64,000 nt of DNA from an uncultured Porphyromonadaceae bacterium (lineage in GTDB: Bacteria; Bacteroidota; Bacteroidia; Bacteroidales; Muribaculaceae), in the NCBI GenBank assembly GCA_900548975.1, contig URMS01000004.1, positions 70,310 to 134,309 on the forward strand. The letters are read 5' to 3'. The number at the start of each line of letters is the position of its first letter. Positions within the stretch are counted from its first letter, which is position 1. The position numbers and the translations under genes are program-made. The notes below the pieces were generated by a model. It worked only from the letters and a program-made list of their open reading frames with translations. It was not told the origin of the DNA and did not search any database. This document shows, in pieces, positions 6,999-16,246 of this stretch.

Positions 6999-9044
6999 AT
7001 GCAAAAAGGAACAATCGGAGTAACCACCGAGAACATCTTCCCGGTAATCAAGAAATTTCTATACAGCGACCACGAAATTTTCCTTCGTGAACTTGTGTCG
7101 AACGCAGTAGATGCTTCGCAGAAGATTCGCGCCCTGTCGTCGTTCGGCGAATTCAAGGGCGAACTCGGCACTCTCGACGTCCGCGTGACCGTCGACAAGG
7201 AAGCCGGCACACTCACCGTGAGCGACCACGGTATCGGCATGACAGCCGAAGACGTCGATAAGTACATCAACCAGATAGCCTTCTCGGGCGCCGAGGAATT
7301 CCTCAATAAATACAAGGGCACCGCCGCAAGCATCATCGGCCACTTCGGTCTGGGATTCTACTCGGCATTCATGGTGGCCAAAAAGGTGGTCATCAACTCG
7401 CTGTCGTGGCAGGAAGGCGCCGAAGCCGTGCGCTGGGAATGCGACGGCTCGCCCGAATACAGCATGGAAAAAGGCGACCGCACCGAGCGCGGCACCGACA
7501 TCATACTCTACATCGACGACGAAAGCAAGGAATTCCTCGATCAGAAACGCGTCGATCTGCTCCTGCGCAAATACTGCCGCTTCCTCCCCGTGCCCGTCAT
7601 TTCCGGCAAAGAGCAGGAATATAAAGACGGCAAGTGGGTCGACACCGACCGCGATCTGGTGGTGAACAACACCGAGCCGCAGTGGATGAAGAAACCGTCG
7701 GAACTCACCGACGAGGACTATCTCAAATTCTATCAGGAACTCTACCCCGGCCAGGACGAGCCGCTGTTCTGGATCCACCTCAACGTCGACTACCCCTTCA
7801 ACCTCACCGGCATCCTCTTCTTCCCCAAGATCAAGAACAACTTCGACATCAACCGCAACCGCATACAGCTCTACTGCAACCAGGTGTTCGTCACCGATTC
7901 GGTCGAGGGCGTAGTGCCCGAGTTCATGCAGCTGCTCCAGGGTGTTATCGACTCGCCCGACATTCCCCTCAACGTGTCGCGTTCCTATCTGCAGGCCGAC
8001 ACCGCCGTCAAGAAAATATCGGGCTACATCACCAAGAAAGTGGCATCGCGCCTCGACGAGCTCTTCAAGGCCGACCGTGCCGACTTCGAGAAGAAATGGG
8101 ACGATATCCGCATCTTCATCGTCTACGGCATGCTCACCGACGAGAAATTCTGCGACGCCGCCATGAAGTTCATGCTTCTCAAGGACACCGAAGGCCGCTA
8201 CTATACCCTCGAGGAATACAAGACCCTGGTCGAAGCCAACCAGACCGATGCCGACGGCAAGGTCGTGTACCTCTACGCCAACGACGCCACCGCACAGTAC
8301 AACTACATCAAGGCCGCCAACGACAAGGGCTACAACGTGCTTCTGCTCGACGGTCAGCTCGACAACCACTTCGTAGGGCTGCTCGAACAGAAACTTGAAA
8401 ATGTATCGCTCGTGCGCGTCGACTCCGATGTGGTCGACAATCTCATCCGCAAATCCGACCGCAAAGTGGCCGACCTCACTCCCGTAGAGCGCACCATCCT
8501 GTCGCGTCTGTTCGAGAACGGCACACGCAAGGTCGAGAAAACCAGCTTCGTGGTACAGTTCGAGGCCCTTGGCGAAAACAGCCAGCCGGTGGTCCTCACA
8601 CAGAACGAGTACATGCGCCGAATGAAAGAAATGGCCGCCATGCAGCCCGGCATGAATTTCTACGGCGAACTCCCCGACAGCTATACGATGGTGGTCAACA
8701 CCGAGCACCCGCTCGTTAAGGAAATTACCGCCAAGGCCGACGAAGCCCTCGACGCCACCGTGAAACCTCTTGCCGAACGAATCGACTCCGACAACGAGGC
8801 CATCAACGCCGCCCGCAGCGCCGCCGGCGATCAGCCCATGTCGCCCGAAGCCAAGCAGAAGATCGAGGACCTTGAGAAAGCCGTCGGCGAAGCCCGCACC
8901 GAACAGTTCAAGGCCATCGACGCCTACGGCGACACCGCTCCCAAAATCAGCCAGCTCGTCGATCTCGCCCTCCTGGCCAACGGCCTCCTCAAAGGCCGCC
9001 ACCTGAGCGACTTCATCGCCCGCTCCGTCGACCTCCTCAAATAA
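6999..9044 (+). CDS. htpG: Chaperone HtpG (Hsp90)
   Basis: A 681-residue cytoplasmic Hsp90. The start at 6999 gives MQKGTIGVTTENIFP, which is the conserved Bacteroidota HtpG N-terminus; an in-frame ATG at 6963 would add 12 unrelated residues. GHKL ATPase motifs are intact: the ELVSNAVDA helix with the Asn and catalytic Glu, the DHGIGM nucleotide-binding motif, and the GHFGLGFYSAFMV lid-proximal segment. The middle-domain NVSRSYLQ motif, which carries the Arg that contacts the ATP gamma-phosphate, is present. Transcribed alone, with a candidate operator at the promoter and a strong terminator. C-rich homopolymers lie between the stop codon and the terminator. Confidence 0.95.
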   Translation: MQKGTIGVTTENIFPVIKKFLYSDHEIFLRELVSNAVDASQKIRALSSFGEFKGELGTLDVRVTVDKEAGTLTVSDHGIGMTAEDVDKYINQIAFSGAEEFLNKYKGTAASIIGHFGLGFYSAFMVAKKVVINSLSWQEGAEAVRWECDGSPEYSMEKGDRTERGTDIILYIDDESKEFLDQKRVDLLLRKYCRFLPVPVISGKEQEYKDGKWVDTDRDLVVNNTEPQWMKKPSELTDEDYLKFYQELYPGQDEPLFWIHLNVDYPFNLTGILFFPKIKNNFDINRNRIQLYCNQVFVTDSVEGVVPEFMQLLQGVIDSPDIPLNVSRSYLQADTAVKKISGYITKKVASRLDELFKADRADFEKKWDDIRIFIVYGMLTDEKFCDAAMKFMLLKDTEGRYYTLEEYKTLVEANQTDADGKVVYLYANDATAQYNYIKAANDKGYNVLLLDGQLDNHFVGLLEQKLENVSLVRVDSDVVDNLIRKSDRKVADLTPVERTILSRLFENGTRKVEKTSFVVQFEALGENSQPVVLTQNEYMRRMKEMAAMQPGMNFYGELPDSYTMVVNTEHPLVKEITAKADEALDATVKPLAERIDSDNEAINAARSAAGDQPMSPEAKQKIEDLEKAVGEARTEQFKAIDAYGDTAPKISQLVDLALLANGLLKGRHLSDFIARSVDLLK

Positions 9045-9070
9045 CCGTCCCCACCCCTCCCCCCCCCACA

Positions 9071-9111
9071 ACGGTGCTCCGCCCCCCCCCGGCCGAAGCA
9101 CCGTTTTTTTT
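9071..9111 (+). terminator. htpG terminator
   Basis: ACGGTGCT (9071-9078) pairs with AGCACCGT (9097-9104) and is followed by eight T residues. The loop contains a run of ten C residues. Confidence 0.85.
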
Positions 9112-9175
9112 CATTCCATTACATGGCTGTATATCCCATTGTCTGTATATAATAAGCTGCTAAAGAATTTTTTTG

Positions 9176-9183
9176 TATTTTTG
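9176..9183 (+). promoter_or_regulatory. -7 box of the fused helicase gene
   Basis: TATTTTTG matches TAnnTTTG, 37 bases before the ATG at 9221 in an AT-rich leader. No clear -33 element. Confidence 0.55.
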
Positions 9184-9220
9184 TCTCCATATAGTATAGA
9201 TCTGCCAAATCAATGTGAAT

Positions 9221-12200
9221 ATGTCGATCTGGAATAGAAACTCAGGAATGCTAAAAAACGATGACAAAAACGATGTCACCGCCAATCAAACTATGCCTGA
9301 CGGGTTTTCTATGCCTTCATATACCGTAATCGACATCGAAGTTGGTATCAAAGACTACAAAATTCATGATATAGGTGCATTACGCCACGACGGTGCGACA
9401 TTTCACAATGCATCAAAAGAAGAACTATTCACATTTATCGGTAAAACCGAATACATCTGCGGTCACAATATCATTCATCACGATGCAAAATATCTGTTCA
9501 CTGATGATATTTGCCGGCACCCTTTGGTAGACACTCTGTACATGTCGCCTCTTCTATTTCCGGAACGCCCATACCACCGCCTTGTCAAAGACGACAAATT
9601 GGTAAGCGAGCAGATGAATAATCCGGTCAACGATTGTATCAAGGCAAACGATCTGCTGCATAATGAGATCGAACGTTGGTTCTCTTTCCCACAAAAAAAA
9701 CGCGAGCTGTTTGCTTCCTTGCTCAAAGGCAAGGAGGAATTCGATGGTTTCCTGCGTATGACGGGTGCTTCGGGTGTCACTTCCGACATTCCGGAAGTCA
9801 CAAAAGAGCTATATTTCGATAAAATATGTCGGAACGCCGATCTTGAAGTTCTTGTCTCCAAATATCCATGCGCCCTGGCATATGCACTCGCCCTGATTGA
9901 GACTACCGATCATCGTTCCATTACTCCCGCATGGGTCCTTCACAATTATCCGGAAGTAGAATATATAGTAAAACTCCTGCGCCATACCCGTTGCCCGGAA
10001 GGGTGTTCTTACTGCAAACGCCAACTGGATGCCCACTATAATCTGAGAACCTTCTTCGGCTACGACCGCTTCCGCACATATGGCGACGAACCTTTGCAGG
10101 AACAGGCAGTCACAGCAGCTGTTGACGGTAAATCTCTCTTAGCCATATTCCCTACCGGAGGTGGCAAATCGCTGACTTTTCAACTGCCTGCGCTTATGGC
10201 CGGACAGACCATGCACGGACTTACTGTAGTGATTTCGCCGCTACAGTCTCTGATGAAGGACCAGGTGGACAATCTTGACGAAAGAGGCATAACCGAAGCC
10301 GTAACCATCAACGGCATGCTGGATCCTATCACACGTGCACTGGCTATAGAAAGAGTACAAAGCGGCGAAGCATCGATACTATACATTTCTCCCGAAATGC
10401 TTCGGTCCAGAACTATCGAAAAGATCCTGGCAGCACGCCATATAGTCCGATTTGTGATAGACGAGGCGCATTGCTTTTCTTCCTGGGGACATGACTTCCG
10501 GGTGGACTATCTGTATATCGGTAAATTCATCAGTCAATACCAACAGAAGAAACGGACCTCCGCCCCAATACCGGTATCATGCTTTACCGCAACTGCAAAA
10601 CAAAAAGTCATTCAGGACATCTGCGACTATTTCAAACAGACACTCGATCTTGATCTGGTGCTGTTTGCTTCCACTGCCACCCGAACCAATCTGCGCTATT
10701 CGGTCATACACGAGGAGAGCGACAGCGATAAATATCTGAGACTACGAAGTCTTATTGCGGAATACAATTGCCCTACAATCGTATATGTCTCCCGGACAAA
10801 ACGCACAATAGAACTGTCCGACCGTCTGACCCGCGACGGCTATCATGCTCTTCCTTTCAACGGCAAAATGGAATCCGAGGCAAAAATCGCGAATCAGGAT
10901 GCCTTCATGCAAGACCGGGTACCGATTATAGTTGCAACTTCCGCATTCGGAATGGGAGTCGACAAAAAAGACGTGGGTCTGGTTATACACTACGATATAT
11001 CCGACTCTTTGGAAAACTATATTCAGGAAGCCGGACGCGCCGGGCGCGATCCGGAACTTCAAGCGCGCTGTTATGTTCTTTTCTGCGACAACGATCTCGA
11101 CAAGCATTTCATACTTCTCAACCAGACTAAACTAAGCATCAGCGAAATACAGCAGGTATGGAAAGCTGTCAAAAGTCTGACGCGTCAACGTATGCATGTC
11201 ACATGTTCGGCCTTGGAGATTGCGCGCCAGGCCGGTTGGGATGATTCCGTATCCGATATTGAGACCCGTGTACGCACCGCACTTGCCACTTTGGAACAAA
11301 GCGGTTACCTTATGCGTGGAAACAATGTTCCCCACGTATATGCCACCGGTATCACTGTAAAAAACATGGATGAGGCAAGAAAGCGGATATCGGAGTCTAT
11401 GCTTTTTGAGAGTCAGGAAATAGAGAAAGCTGTAAGAGTTATCAAATCGCTGATATCACAGAAACACATAGCCAAGGCGCAAGATTCGGAAGCAGAATCG
11501 AGAATAGACTATCTGGCCGATATCCTTGGCCTTAGCAAACGCGATGTAATATCTGTGGTAGAACGCATGCGACAGGAAGGCATTCTGGCCGACAGCAAGG
11601 ATATATCCGCCTATCTTCTCGACGCCGGTGACTCCGAACGAAAATCGCAGATGCTTCTCGAACGGTTTGCCAATCTTGAACGATTCATTCTCAACCAGAT
11701 ACCCGATGAAGCATTGCGGATTTCCTACCGGCAACTCAATGACAATGCCGTAAATCAGGGAATTAGTTCATCGAAAGAAAAAGATATTCGGACGCTGCTC
11801 TACTTTCTGAGTGTCAAAGGATATACTTACAAAAAGGAAGACCCGGCCCGCAATCTTGTCCTAAGTCGCCAGACAAATCTTGAGTCGACAATACGTCGTT
11901 TCGAAAAAAGACTGGAGATAAGTCACTTCGCCATAAAATGGCTGTATGAGCTGTCTGAAGAATCAAACAGAATAGACTCCTCGGCAAAAACAATAAGCTT
12001 TTCCGTAGTAGAACTTCTCAAGCGGATAAAATCGAACAACAATTCCTTATTCGGCAATCTCGACAACATCAGCATCGAAGACGTGGAGGAAGCCCTGCTG
12101 TATCTGTCAAAAATCGGTGCGCTCAAACTTGAAGGCGGATTTCTGGTGCTATACAACGCCATGAATATCCAAAGGATAAAAGACACCAAATCGAGATACA

Positions 12201-14095
12201 AGCAGGAAGACTACCGGATGCTGAATGAATTCTATAAACTGAAAATCCAGCAGATACATATAGTGGGCGAGTATGCGAACTTGATGATGAAAGACTACAG
12301 CGCCGCCTTGCAGTATGTTCAGGATTATTTCCAGATGGACTATAGAAAATTCGTGTCCAAATATTTTAAAGGCGACAGGATAGACGAGATACAGCGCAAC
12401 CTCACTCCACATAAATACGACCAGTTGTTCGGGCAGCTTTCCGAAAGACAGACTGAGATAATTTCAGATAAGGAATCTCGTTGCATAGTGGTAGCCGCAG
12501 GTCCGGGTAGCGGAAAAACTCGCGTACTTGTGCACAAACTCGCTTCTCTTCTGCTTCTCGAGGATGTGAAGCACGAGCAGCTATTGATGCTGACATTCTC
12601 AAGGGCTGCGGCAACCGAATTCAAACAGAGACTGATGGGACTGATAGGCAATGCGGCCCATTTCGTAGAGATAAAGACTTTTCACTCCTACTGCTTTGAC
12701 CTTCTCGGGCGTATCGGCAATCTTGATGATGCTAAAAATGTGGTTGCCAAAGCTGCCGAAATGATAGCTCAGGGCGAAGTCGAGCCAAACAAGATTGCCA
12801 AAACAGTGCTGGTAATAGACGAAGCCCAGGACATGGGAGCCGATGAATACGCCCTTGTCAGTTCCTTAATGACAGCTAATGAGGAAATGCGTGTGATTGC
12901 GGTAGGCGACGATGATCAGAACATATATGAATTCCGAGGTTCCGATTCAGGATATATGTACCGTTTGGCAAAGGAAGACGGTGCCAGACTTGTAGAAATG
13001 ACTGAAAATTACCGTAGTGCCCGTCAGCCTGTTGCTTTCGCCAACGTTTTCTCCCACCGCATAGACCACCGGCTAAAACAGACTCCGATCATATCCCTAC
13101 GCGACACAGATGGTTCTGTAGAAGTAGTGCGGCACCGGTCGGAATACATGTATGGTCCGTTGGTAGAAAATCTGCTCCGACATAAAGGAAACGGATCAAT
13201 CTGCGTACTTTCTCAGACAAACGAAGAAGCTGTAATTGCAATAGCTCTGCTTCGCAGACATGGCATACACAGTAAACTCATACAGTCAGTCGACGGCTTC
13301 GCTTTCTCTAATTTGGCTGAAATAAGATATTTCCTGCGTTATATAGAAAAAAAGATAAAAACGTCAGTAATACCACAGGAAGTATGGGATAGTGCCTTAG
13401 ACGCCACATTTTCCACTTACGAACGAAGTACGTGTCTTCCATATATCAAACGTTGCGCAGATATTTTTGAAAAGACCAACGGCACTAAATATCTGAGCGA
13501 TTTAAAAGAGTTTCTGTTCGAATCATCACTTGAAGACTTCTGCGATATTTCGGGAGACGAAGTCGTTGTGTCTACTATCCATAAATCCAAGGGCAGAGAG
13601 TTCGACGACGTATATATGCTCATCGCAGACAATTATCAGATAACGCCCCAACTACTGCGCAGGTACTATGTGGGCATGACACGTGCCAAAAACAGACTCT
13701 TCGTCCATACTAACGGCAATTGCTTCAATAATCTGGATGCCGACAGCCTTATTACCGACGAGAAGGAGTACAGCTTGCCCGACGAGATAGCCCTGCAGCT
13801 TTCTCACAAAGATCTCTATCTTAATTTCTTCAAAGACCGCAAAGATGAAGTCCTGGCGTTAAGAAGTGGTGATACTCTCATTTACAGGAACAATTATTTA
13901 ATTATTCCACAAACACGCAAACCGATAGCCAAACTTTCGATAAAAATGCAGGACACACTGTCTGCCTGGGAACGGAAAGGCTATAAAGTGACTTCCGCAA
14001 GTGTCCGCTTCGTAGTGGCATGGAAGCCAAAAGACGCCTCAAAGCAGGAGCCGGAGACTGCCGTTCTTCTTGCCGATCTTGTACTTTCCAGGTGA
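9221..14095 (+). CDS. Exonuclease-like / RecQ helicase / UvrD helicase fusion protein
   Basis: A 1,624-residue protein. Residues about 30-150 resemble a DEDD 3'-5' exonuclease: DIE at 38-40 and HNIIHHD with Asp88, while the third motif is degenerate (no clear His or Tyr before the last Asp). A small Cys cluster (CPEGCSYC) comes before the helicase. The RecQ-type SF2 motor has Walker A GGGKS with Lys316, DEAH at 414-417 and motif VI GRAGRD near 605. The second motor is UvrD/Rep-type SF1A: GSGKT with Lys1099, DEAQD from 1200, GDDDQNIYEFRG near 1230 and HKSKGREF near 1455. The RecQ zinc-binding four-Cys motif is not seen. DNA repair, recombination or phage defence are all possible. The start could also be GTG 9215. 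The DNA is clearly AT-richer than its neighbours, which suggests transfer. Confidence 0.85.
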   Translation: MSIWNRNSGMLKNDDKNDVTANQTMPDGFSMPSYTVIDIEVGIKDYKIHDIGALRHDGATFHNASKEELFTFIGKTEYICGHNIIHHDAKYLFTDDICRHPLVDTLYMSPLLFPERPYHRLVKDDKLVSEQMNNPVNDCIKANDLLHNEIERWFSFPQKKRELFASLLKGKEEFDGFLRMTGASGVTSDIPEVTKELYFDKICRNADLEVLVSKYPCALAYALALIETTDHRSITPAWVLHNYPEVEYIVKLLRHTRCPEGCSYCKRQLDAHYNLRTFFGYDRFRTYGDEPLQEQAVTAAVDGKSLLAIFPTGGGKSLTFQLPALMAGQTMHGLTVVISPLQSLMKDQVDNLDERGITEAVTINGMLDPITRALAIERVQSGEASILYISPEMLRSRTIEKILAARHIVRFVIDEAHCFSSWGHDFRVDYLYIGKFISQYQQKKRTSAPIPVSCFTATAKQKVIQDICDYFKQTLDLDLVLFASTATRTNLRYSVIHEESDSDKYLRLRSLIAEYNCPTIVYVSRTKRTIELSDRLTRDGYHALPFNGKMESEAKIANQDAFMQDRVPIIVATSAFGMGVDKKDVGLVIHYDISDSLENYIQEAGRAGRDPELQARCYVLFCDNDLDKHFILLNQTKLSISEIQQVWKAVKSLTRQRMHVTCSALEIARQAGWDDSVSDIETRVRTALATLEQSGYLMRGNNVPHVYATGITVKNMDEARKRISESMLFESQEIEKAVRVIKSLISQKHIAKAQDSEAESRIDYLADILGLSKRDVISVVERMRQEGILADSKDISAYLLDAGDSERKSQMLLERFANLERFILNQIPDEALRISYRQLNDNAVNQGISSSKEKDIRTLLYFLSVKGYTYKKEDPARNLVLSRQTNLESTIRRFEKRLEISHFAIKWLYELSEESNRIDSSAKTISFSVVELLKRIKSNNNSLFGNLDNISIEDVEEALLYLSKIGALKLEGGFLVLYNAMNIQRIKDTKSRYKQEDYRMLNEFYKLKIQQIHIVGEYANLMMKDYSAALQYVQDYFQMDYRKFVSKYFKGDRIDEIQRNLTPHKYDQLFGQLSERQTEIISDKESRCIVVAAGPGSGKTRVLVHKLASLLLLEDVKHEQLLMLTFSRAAATEFKQRLMGLIGNAAHFVEIKTFHSYCFDLLGRIGNLDDAKNVVAKAAEMIAQGEVEPNKIAKTVLVIDEAQDMGADEYALVSSLMTANEEMRVIAVGDDDQNIYEFRGSDSGYMYRLAKEDGARLVEMTENYRSARQPVAFANVFSHRIDHRLKQTPIISLRDTDGSVEVVRHRSEYMYGPLVENLLRHKGNGSICVLSQTNEEAVIAIALLRRHGIHSKLIQSVDGFAFSNLAEIRYFLRYIEKKIKTSVIPQEVWDSALDATFSTYERSTCLPYIKRCADIFEKTNGTKYLSDLKEFLFESSLEDFCDISGDEVVVSTIHKSKGREFDDVYMLIADNYQITPQLLRRYYVGMTRAKNRLFVHTNGNCFNNLDADSLITDEKEYSLPDEIALQLSHKDLYLNFFKDRKDEVLALRSGDTLIYRNNYLIIPQTRKPIAKLSIKMQDTLSAWERKGYKVTSASVRFVVAWKPKDASKQEPETAVLLADLVLSR

Positions 14096-14108
14096 TGCAA
14101 CGATAGCG

Positions 14109-16118
14109 TCAGTTGGCGAAATCGATGGAGATGCCCATCTGGAACCGGTGAGGATTCAGAGGATAGTATGGCATCGAGAAGTAGTTGCTGCCGCCGAACA
14201 GACCCTGGTTGAAGTGCGAGTACATGACGTAGAATCGTGTCTTGCTAAGCTTCATGTTCAGGTAGGCGTTGCAGAACGGATAGTTACCTATTTTCATCTC
14301 GCGCTGGTTGGTGAAAGCCGCCAGCGCGGGCTGGATTCCGGGAGCGTAATATTTGGTATAATAGTCGCAGTCCACACCAAGCTGAAAGCGCAGTGTGGCT
14401 ATTTTTCCTAAAAGATAGAGATTGCTGTACACCGACAGCTCGGGTAGCGGAAGCACGGCGTCGTCCGATGTCTTCTGATATGTCACGCGATTGTCCCAGT
14501 GGAGTATGCCCAGTTTGAAATTCTGCTCCAGCGATATGCTGAGCACCTGCACGCTGCCGCCGTGCTGCCGCGGCATGCCGGCGGCGTCGAAGTATATGTG
14601 ATTCTGTATATTCGACACACGCACTGCGGCCCGTGTGCGTGTGCGTGGATAAGCGACTTCGCCGCCGAACGACAGATCGCGGATTTTGCCGAAGTCGTTC
14701 TGCCACACGAAGTGGTTCGATATATAATTCTTGGTGAGGTACGGTGCCTCGGTGTTATGAAACTTGCCGAATGCCGTAATCGCCAGACTGTCGCCGAGGA
14801 GCCGGAAGCGGGTCTTCACGGTGCCGTCGAGTTTGAGATCGCCGGCCACGGGGCCGAGAAATCCTATTTCGCCCGTAGCCTCGTAGGTGAGCACCGAGCC
14901 ACGCTGTTTGGTGAGCTGTGCGCCGGCATAGGCCAGATGCTCTGTCTTCGAGGACGCTATATCGAGACCCTCGGGCAGAGCCGTCAGTCCCAGGTCGGGA
15001 TTGGAGCGGTCGAGGGTGTCGGGCGTCATGTTGTACTTGCGCACCTGATGCGACACATAGGCCGCAAGGCCGAACTTGGCATACTTATGGAAGCCCTCGA
15101 GCAGCGACACGCCCACGATATTCGACAGCGACCAGTATGTGGTGCGGTCGCGGGTGAAGTCGGGGTTGAGATAGGTGTTGTCGAAGTACTCGCGTGTCTC
15201 GGCAGGCGATGTGTCGATAAACAGATGCTTGGCCGAACGGTACTTGAGAGTATATATAAATGAAGAGACCGGTATGTAGGTGCGCACCGTCGTGGTGTCG
15301 TCGACCTGTTCCTCGTGCCAGTAGCCAACCTTGTAGCGGTTGTTGAGGTAGAGCTCGTCGCCGCTCTGGCGGGTGTGGGCGTCCTTGAGGCGGGTGGGAA
15401 TGGATTTGGCGTCGATAGAGGTGACACCGCCCTGCAGCTCGGCCGGATCGGTGATATAGAGCATATCGGTAATGCCGCCATTCTCCTTGTTCACCATATT
15501 ATAGTGGTTGAAGAAGCCCTGGAACTCGTAGCGGTCGCCCATATACGATCCCGAGGCGCCCCACGACAGATCTTTGGCCGCCTGGTAGTTGTAGCTGCCT
15601 TTGGAGTAAAGGTAGTCGAGCATGGCCCCGACCTGGGCCTTGGCGTTGATATTTCCCGAAAAGGTGGTCTGCAGGCGTTCCTGGGCGTTTTCGCGTCCGC
15701 CCGATGTGATGAACGACAGCAGAGTCATGGGTATGCGGGTGTTGTAGAACTTCTGTTTCGACTCCGACGGCAGCCAGTGCGACAGAGCGTCGCGGAAAAA
15801 GAAGTCGCTCATCGGCTCGCGGCCGCTGAAAATCATGTCGAGGCCCTCGCCGCCGAGGTTGCCGGTGGTGGCCCAGGCATCGGTGACAGCCGACGGCACA
15901 GCCTCGCGGCTGTAATTCTCGAAAAGAGTGTCGATAGTGGCTTCTTCGCGCAGACCCAGCGGCGAAAGCAGCTTCCAGGCGTACGACGGAGCCACCGTGA
16001 TATTCTTCGGGTGGCCTGTATGGGTGTGATTGGCGTCGCCGGCCTGCTGGGCCAACAACGGTACGGCGGCAAACACAACGGTGGCCGCCGACAGTGTCAG
16101 TTTCTGAATCAGATTCAT
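14109..16118 (-). CDS. Putative outer-membrane porin (Porin_10 family)
   Basis: A 669-residue secreted beta-barrel protein. The start at 16118 gives MNLIQKLTLSAATVVFA followed by an LLAQQ cleavage region; the upstream GTG at 16127 is inside the promoter box. The mature part has a conserved N-terminal block (TIDTLFENYSREAVPS, TTGNLGGEG, SDFFFRDAL) and a barrel-like C-terminus ending FQMGISIDFAN, as in the Bacteroidota putative porin family Porin_10. A role in passive outer-membrane transport is inferred from the family, and the substrate is unknown. It is convergent with the fused helicase with only 13 bases between stops and no visible terminator there. Confidence 0.8.
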   Translation of the reverse strand: MNLIQKLTLSAATVVFAAVPLLAQQAGDANHTHTGHPKNITVAPSYAWKLLSPLGLREEATIDTLFENYSREAVPSAVTDAWATTGNLGGEGLDMIFSGREPMSDFFFRDALSHWLPSESKQKFYNTRIPMTLLSFITSGGRENAQERLQTTFSGNINAKAQVGAMLDYLYSKGSYNYQAAKDLSWGASGSYMGDRYEFQGFFNHYNMVNKENGGITDMLYITDPAELQGGVTSIDAKSIPTRLKDAHTRQSGDELYLNNRYKVGYWHEEQVDDTTTVRTYIPVSSFIYTLKYRSAKHLFIDTSPAETREYFDNTYLNPDFTRDRTTYWSLSNIVGVSLLEGFHKYAKFGLAAYVSHQVRKYNMTPDTLDRSNPDLGLTALPEGLDIASSKTEHLAYAGAQLTKQRGSVLTYEATGEIGFLGPVAGDLKLDGTVKTRFRLLGDSLAITAFGKFHNTEAPYLTKNYISNHFVWQNDFGKIRDLSFGGEVAYPRTRTRAAVRVSNIQNHIYFDAAGMPRQHGGSVQVLSISLEQNFKLGILHWDNRVTYQKTSDDAVLPLPELSVYSNLYLLGKIATLRFQLGVDCDYYTKYYAPGIQPALAAFTNQREMKIGNYPFCNAYLNMKLSKTRFYVMYSHFNQGLFGGSNYFSMPYYPLNPHRFQMGISIDFAN

Positions 16119-16126
16119 TTCGGACA

Positions 16127-16134
16127 CAAAATTA
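16127..16134 (-). promoter_or_regulatory. -7 box of the porin gene (minus strand), close to the start codon
   Basis: The minus strand reads TAATTTTG. The box ends 8 bases before the ATG at 16118, so the transcript would be leaderless or have only a very short leader. Confidence 0.55.
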
Positions 16135-16207
16135 GCTAAACCGCATCAATTGCTCGGAGAGCGACCGTTAAAATTCATTAATCCTCGGCAAGCCCGTTTT
16201 TTTACCG

Positions 16208-16215
16208 TATCTTTG
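16208..16215 (+). promoter_or_regulatory. -7 box of the polytopic membrane protein gene
   Basis: TATCTTTG matches TAnnTTTG, 31 bases before the ATG at 16247. Confidence 0.6.
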
Positions 16216-16246
16216 CTGGCCGCCATCAGTTTTTTAACCGGGAAAT

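Noticed and set aside
7059..9101. A 680-residue open frame opposite htpG, and similar long frames opposite the susC, polyprenyl synthase/Ig-like and HtrA genes
   Set aside because: They arise from strong third-position GC bias in real genes on the other strand. Their translations are rich in Gly, Val, His, Ala and Glu, with no recognisable domain, signal or neighbour logic.
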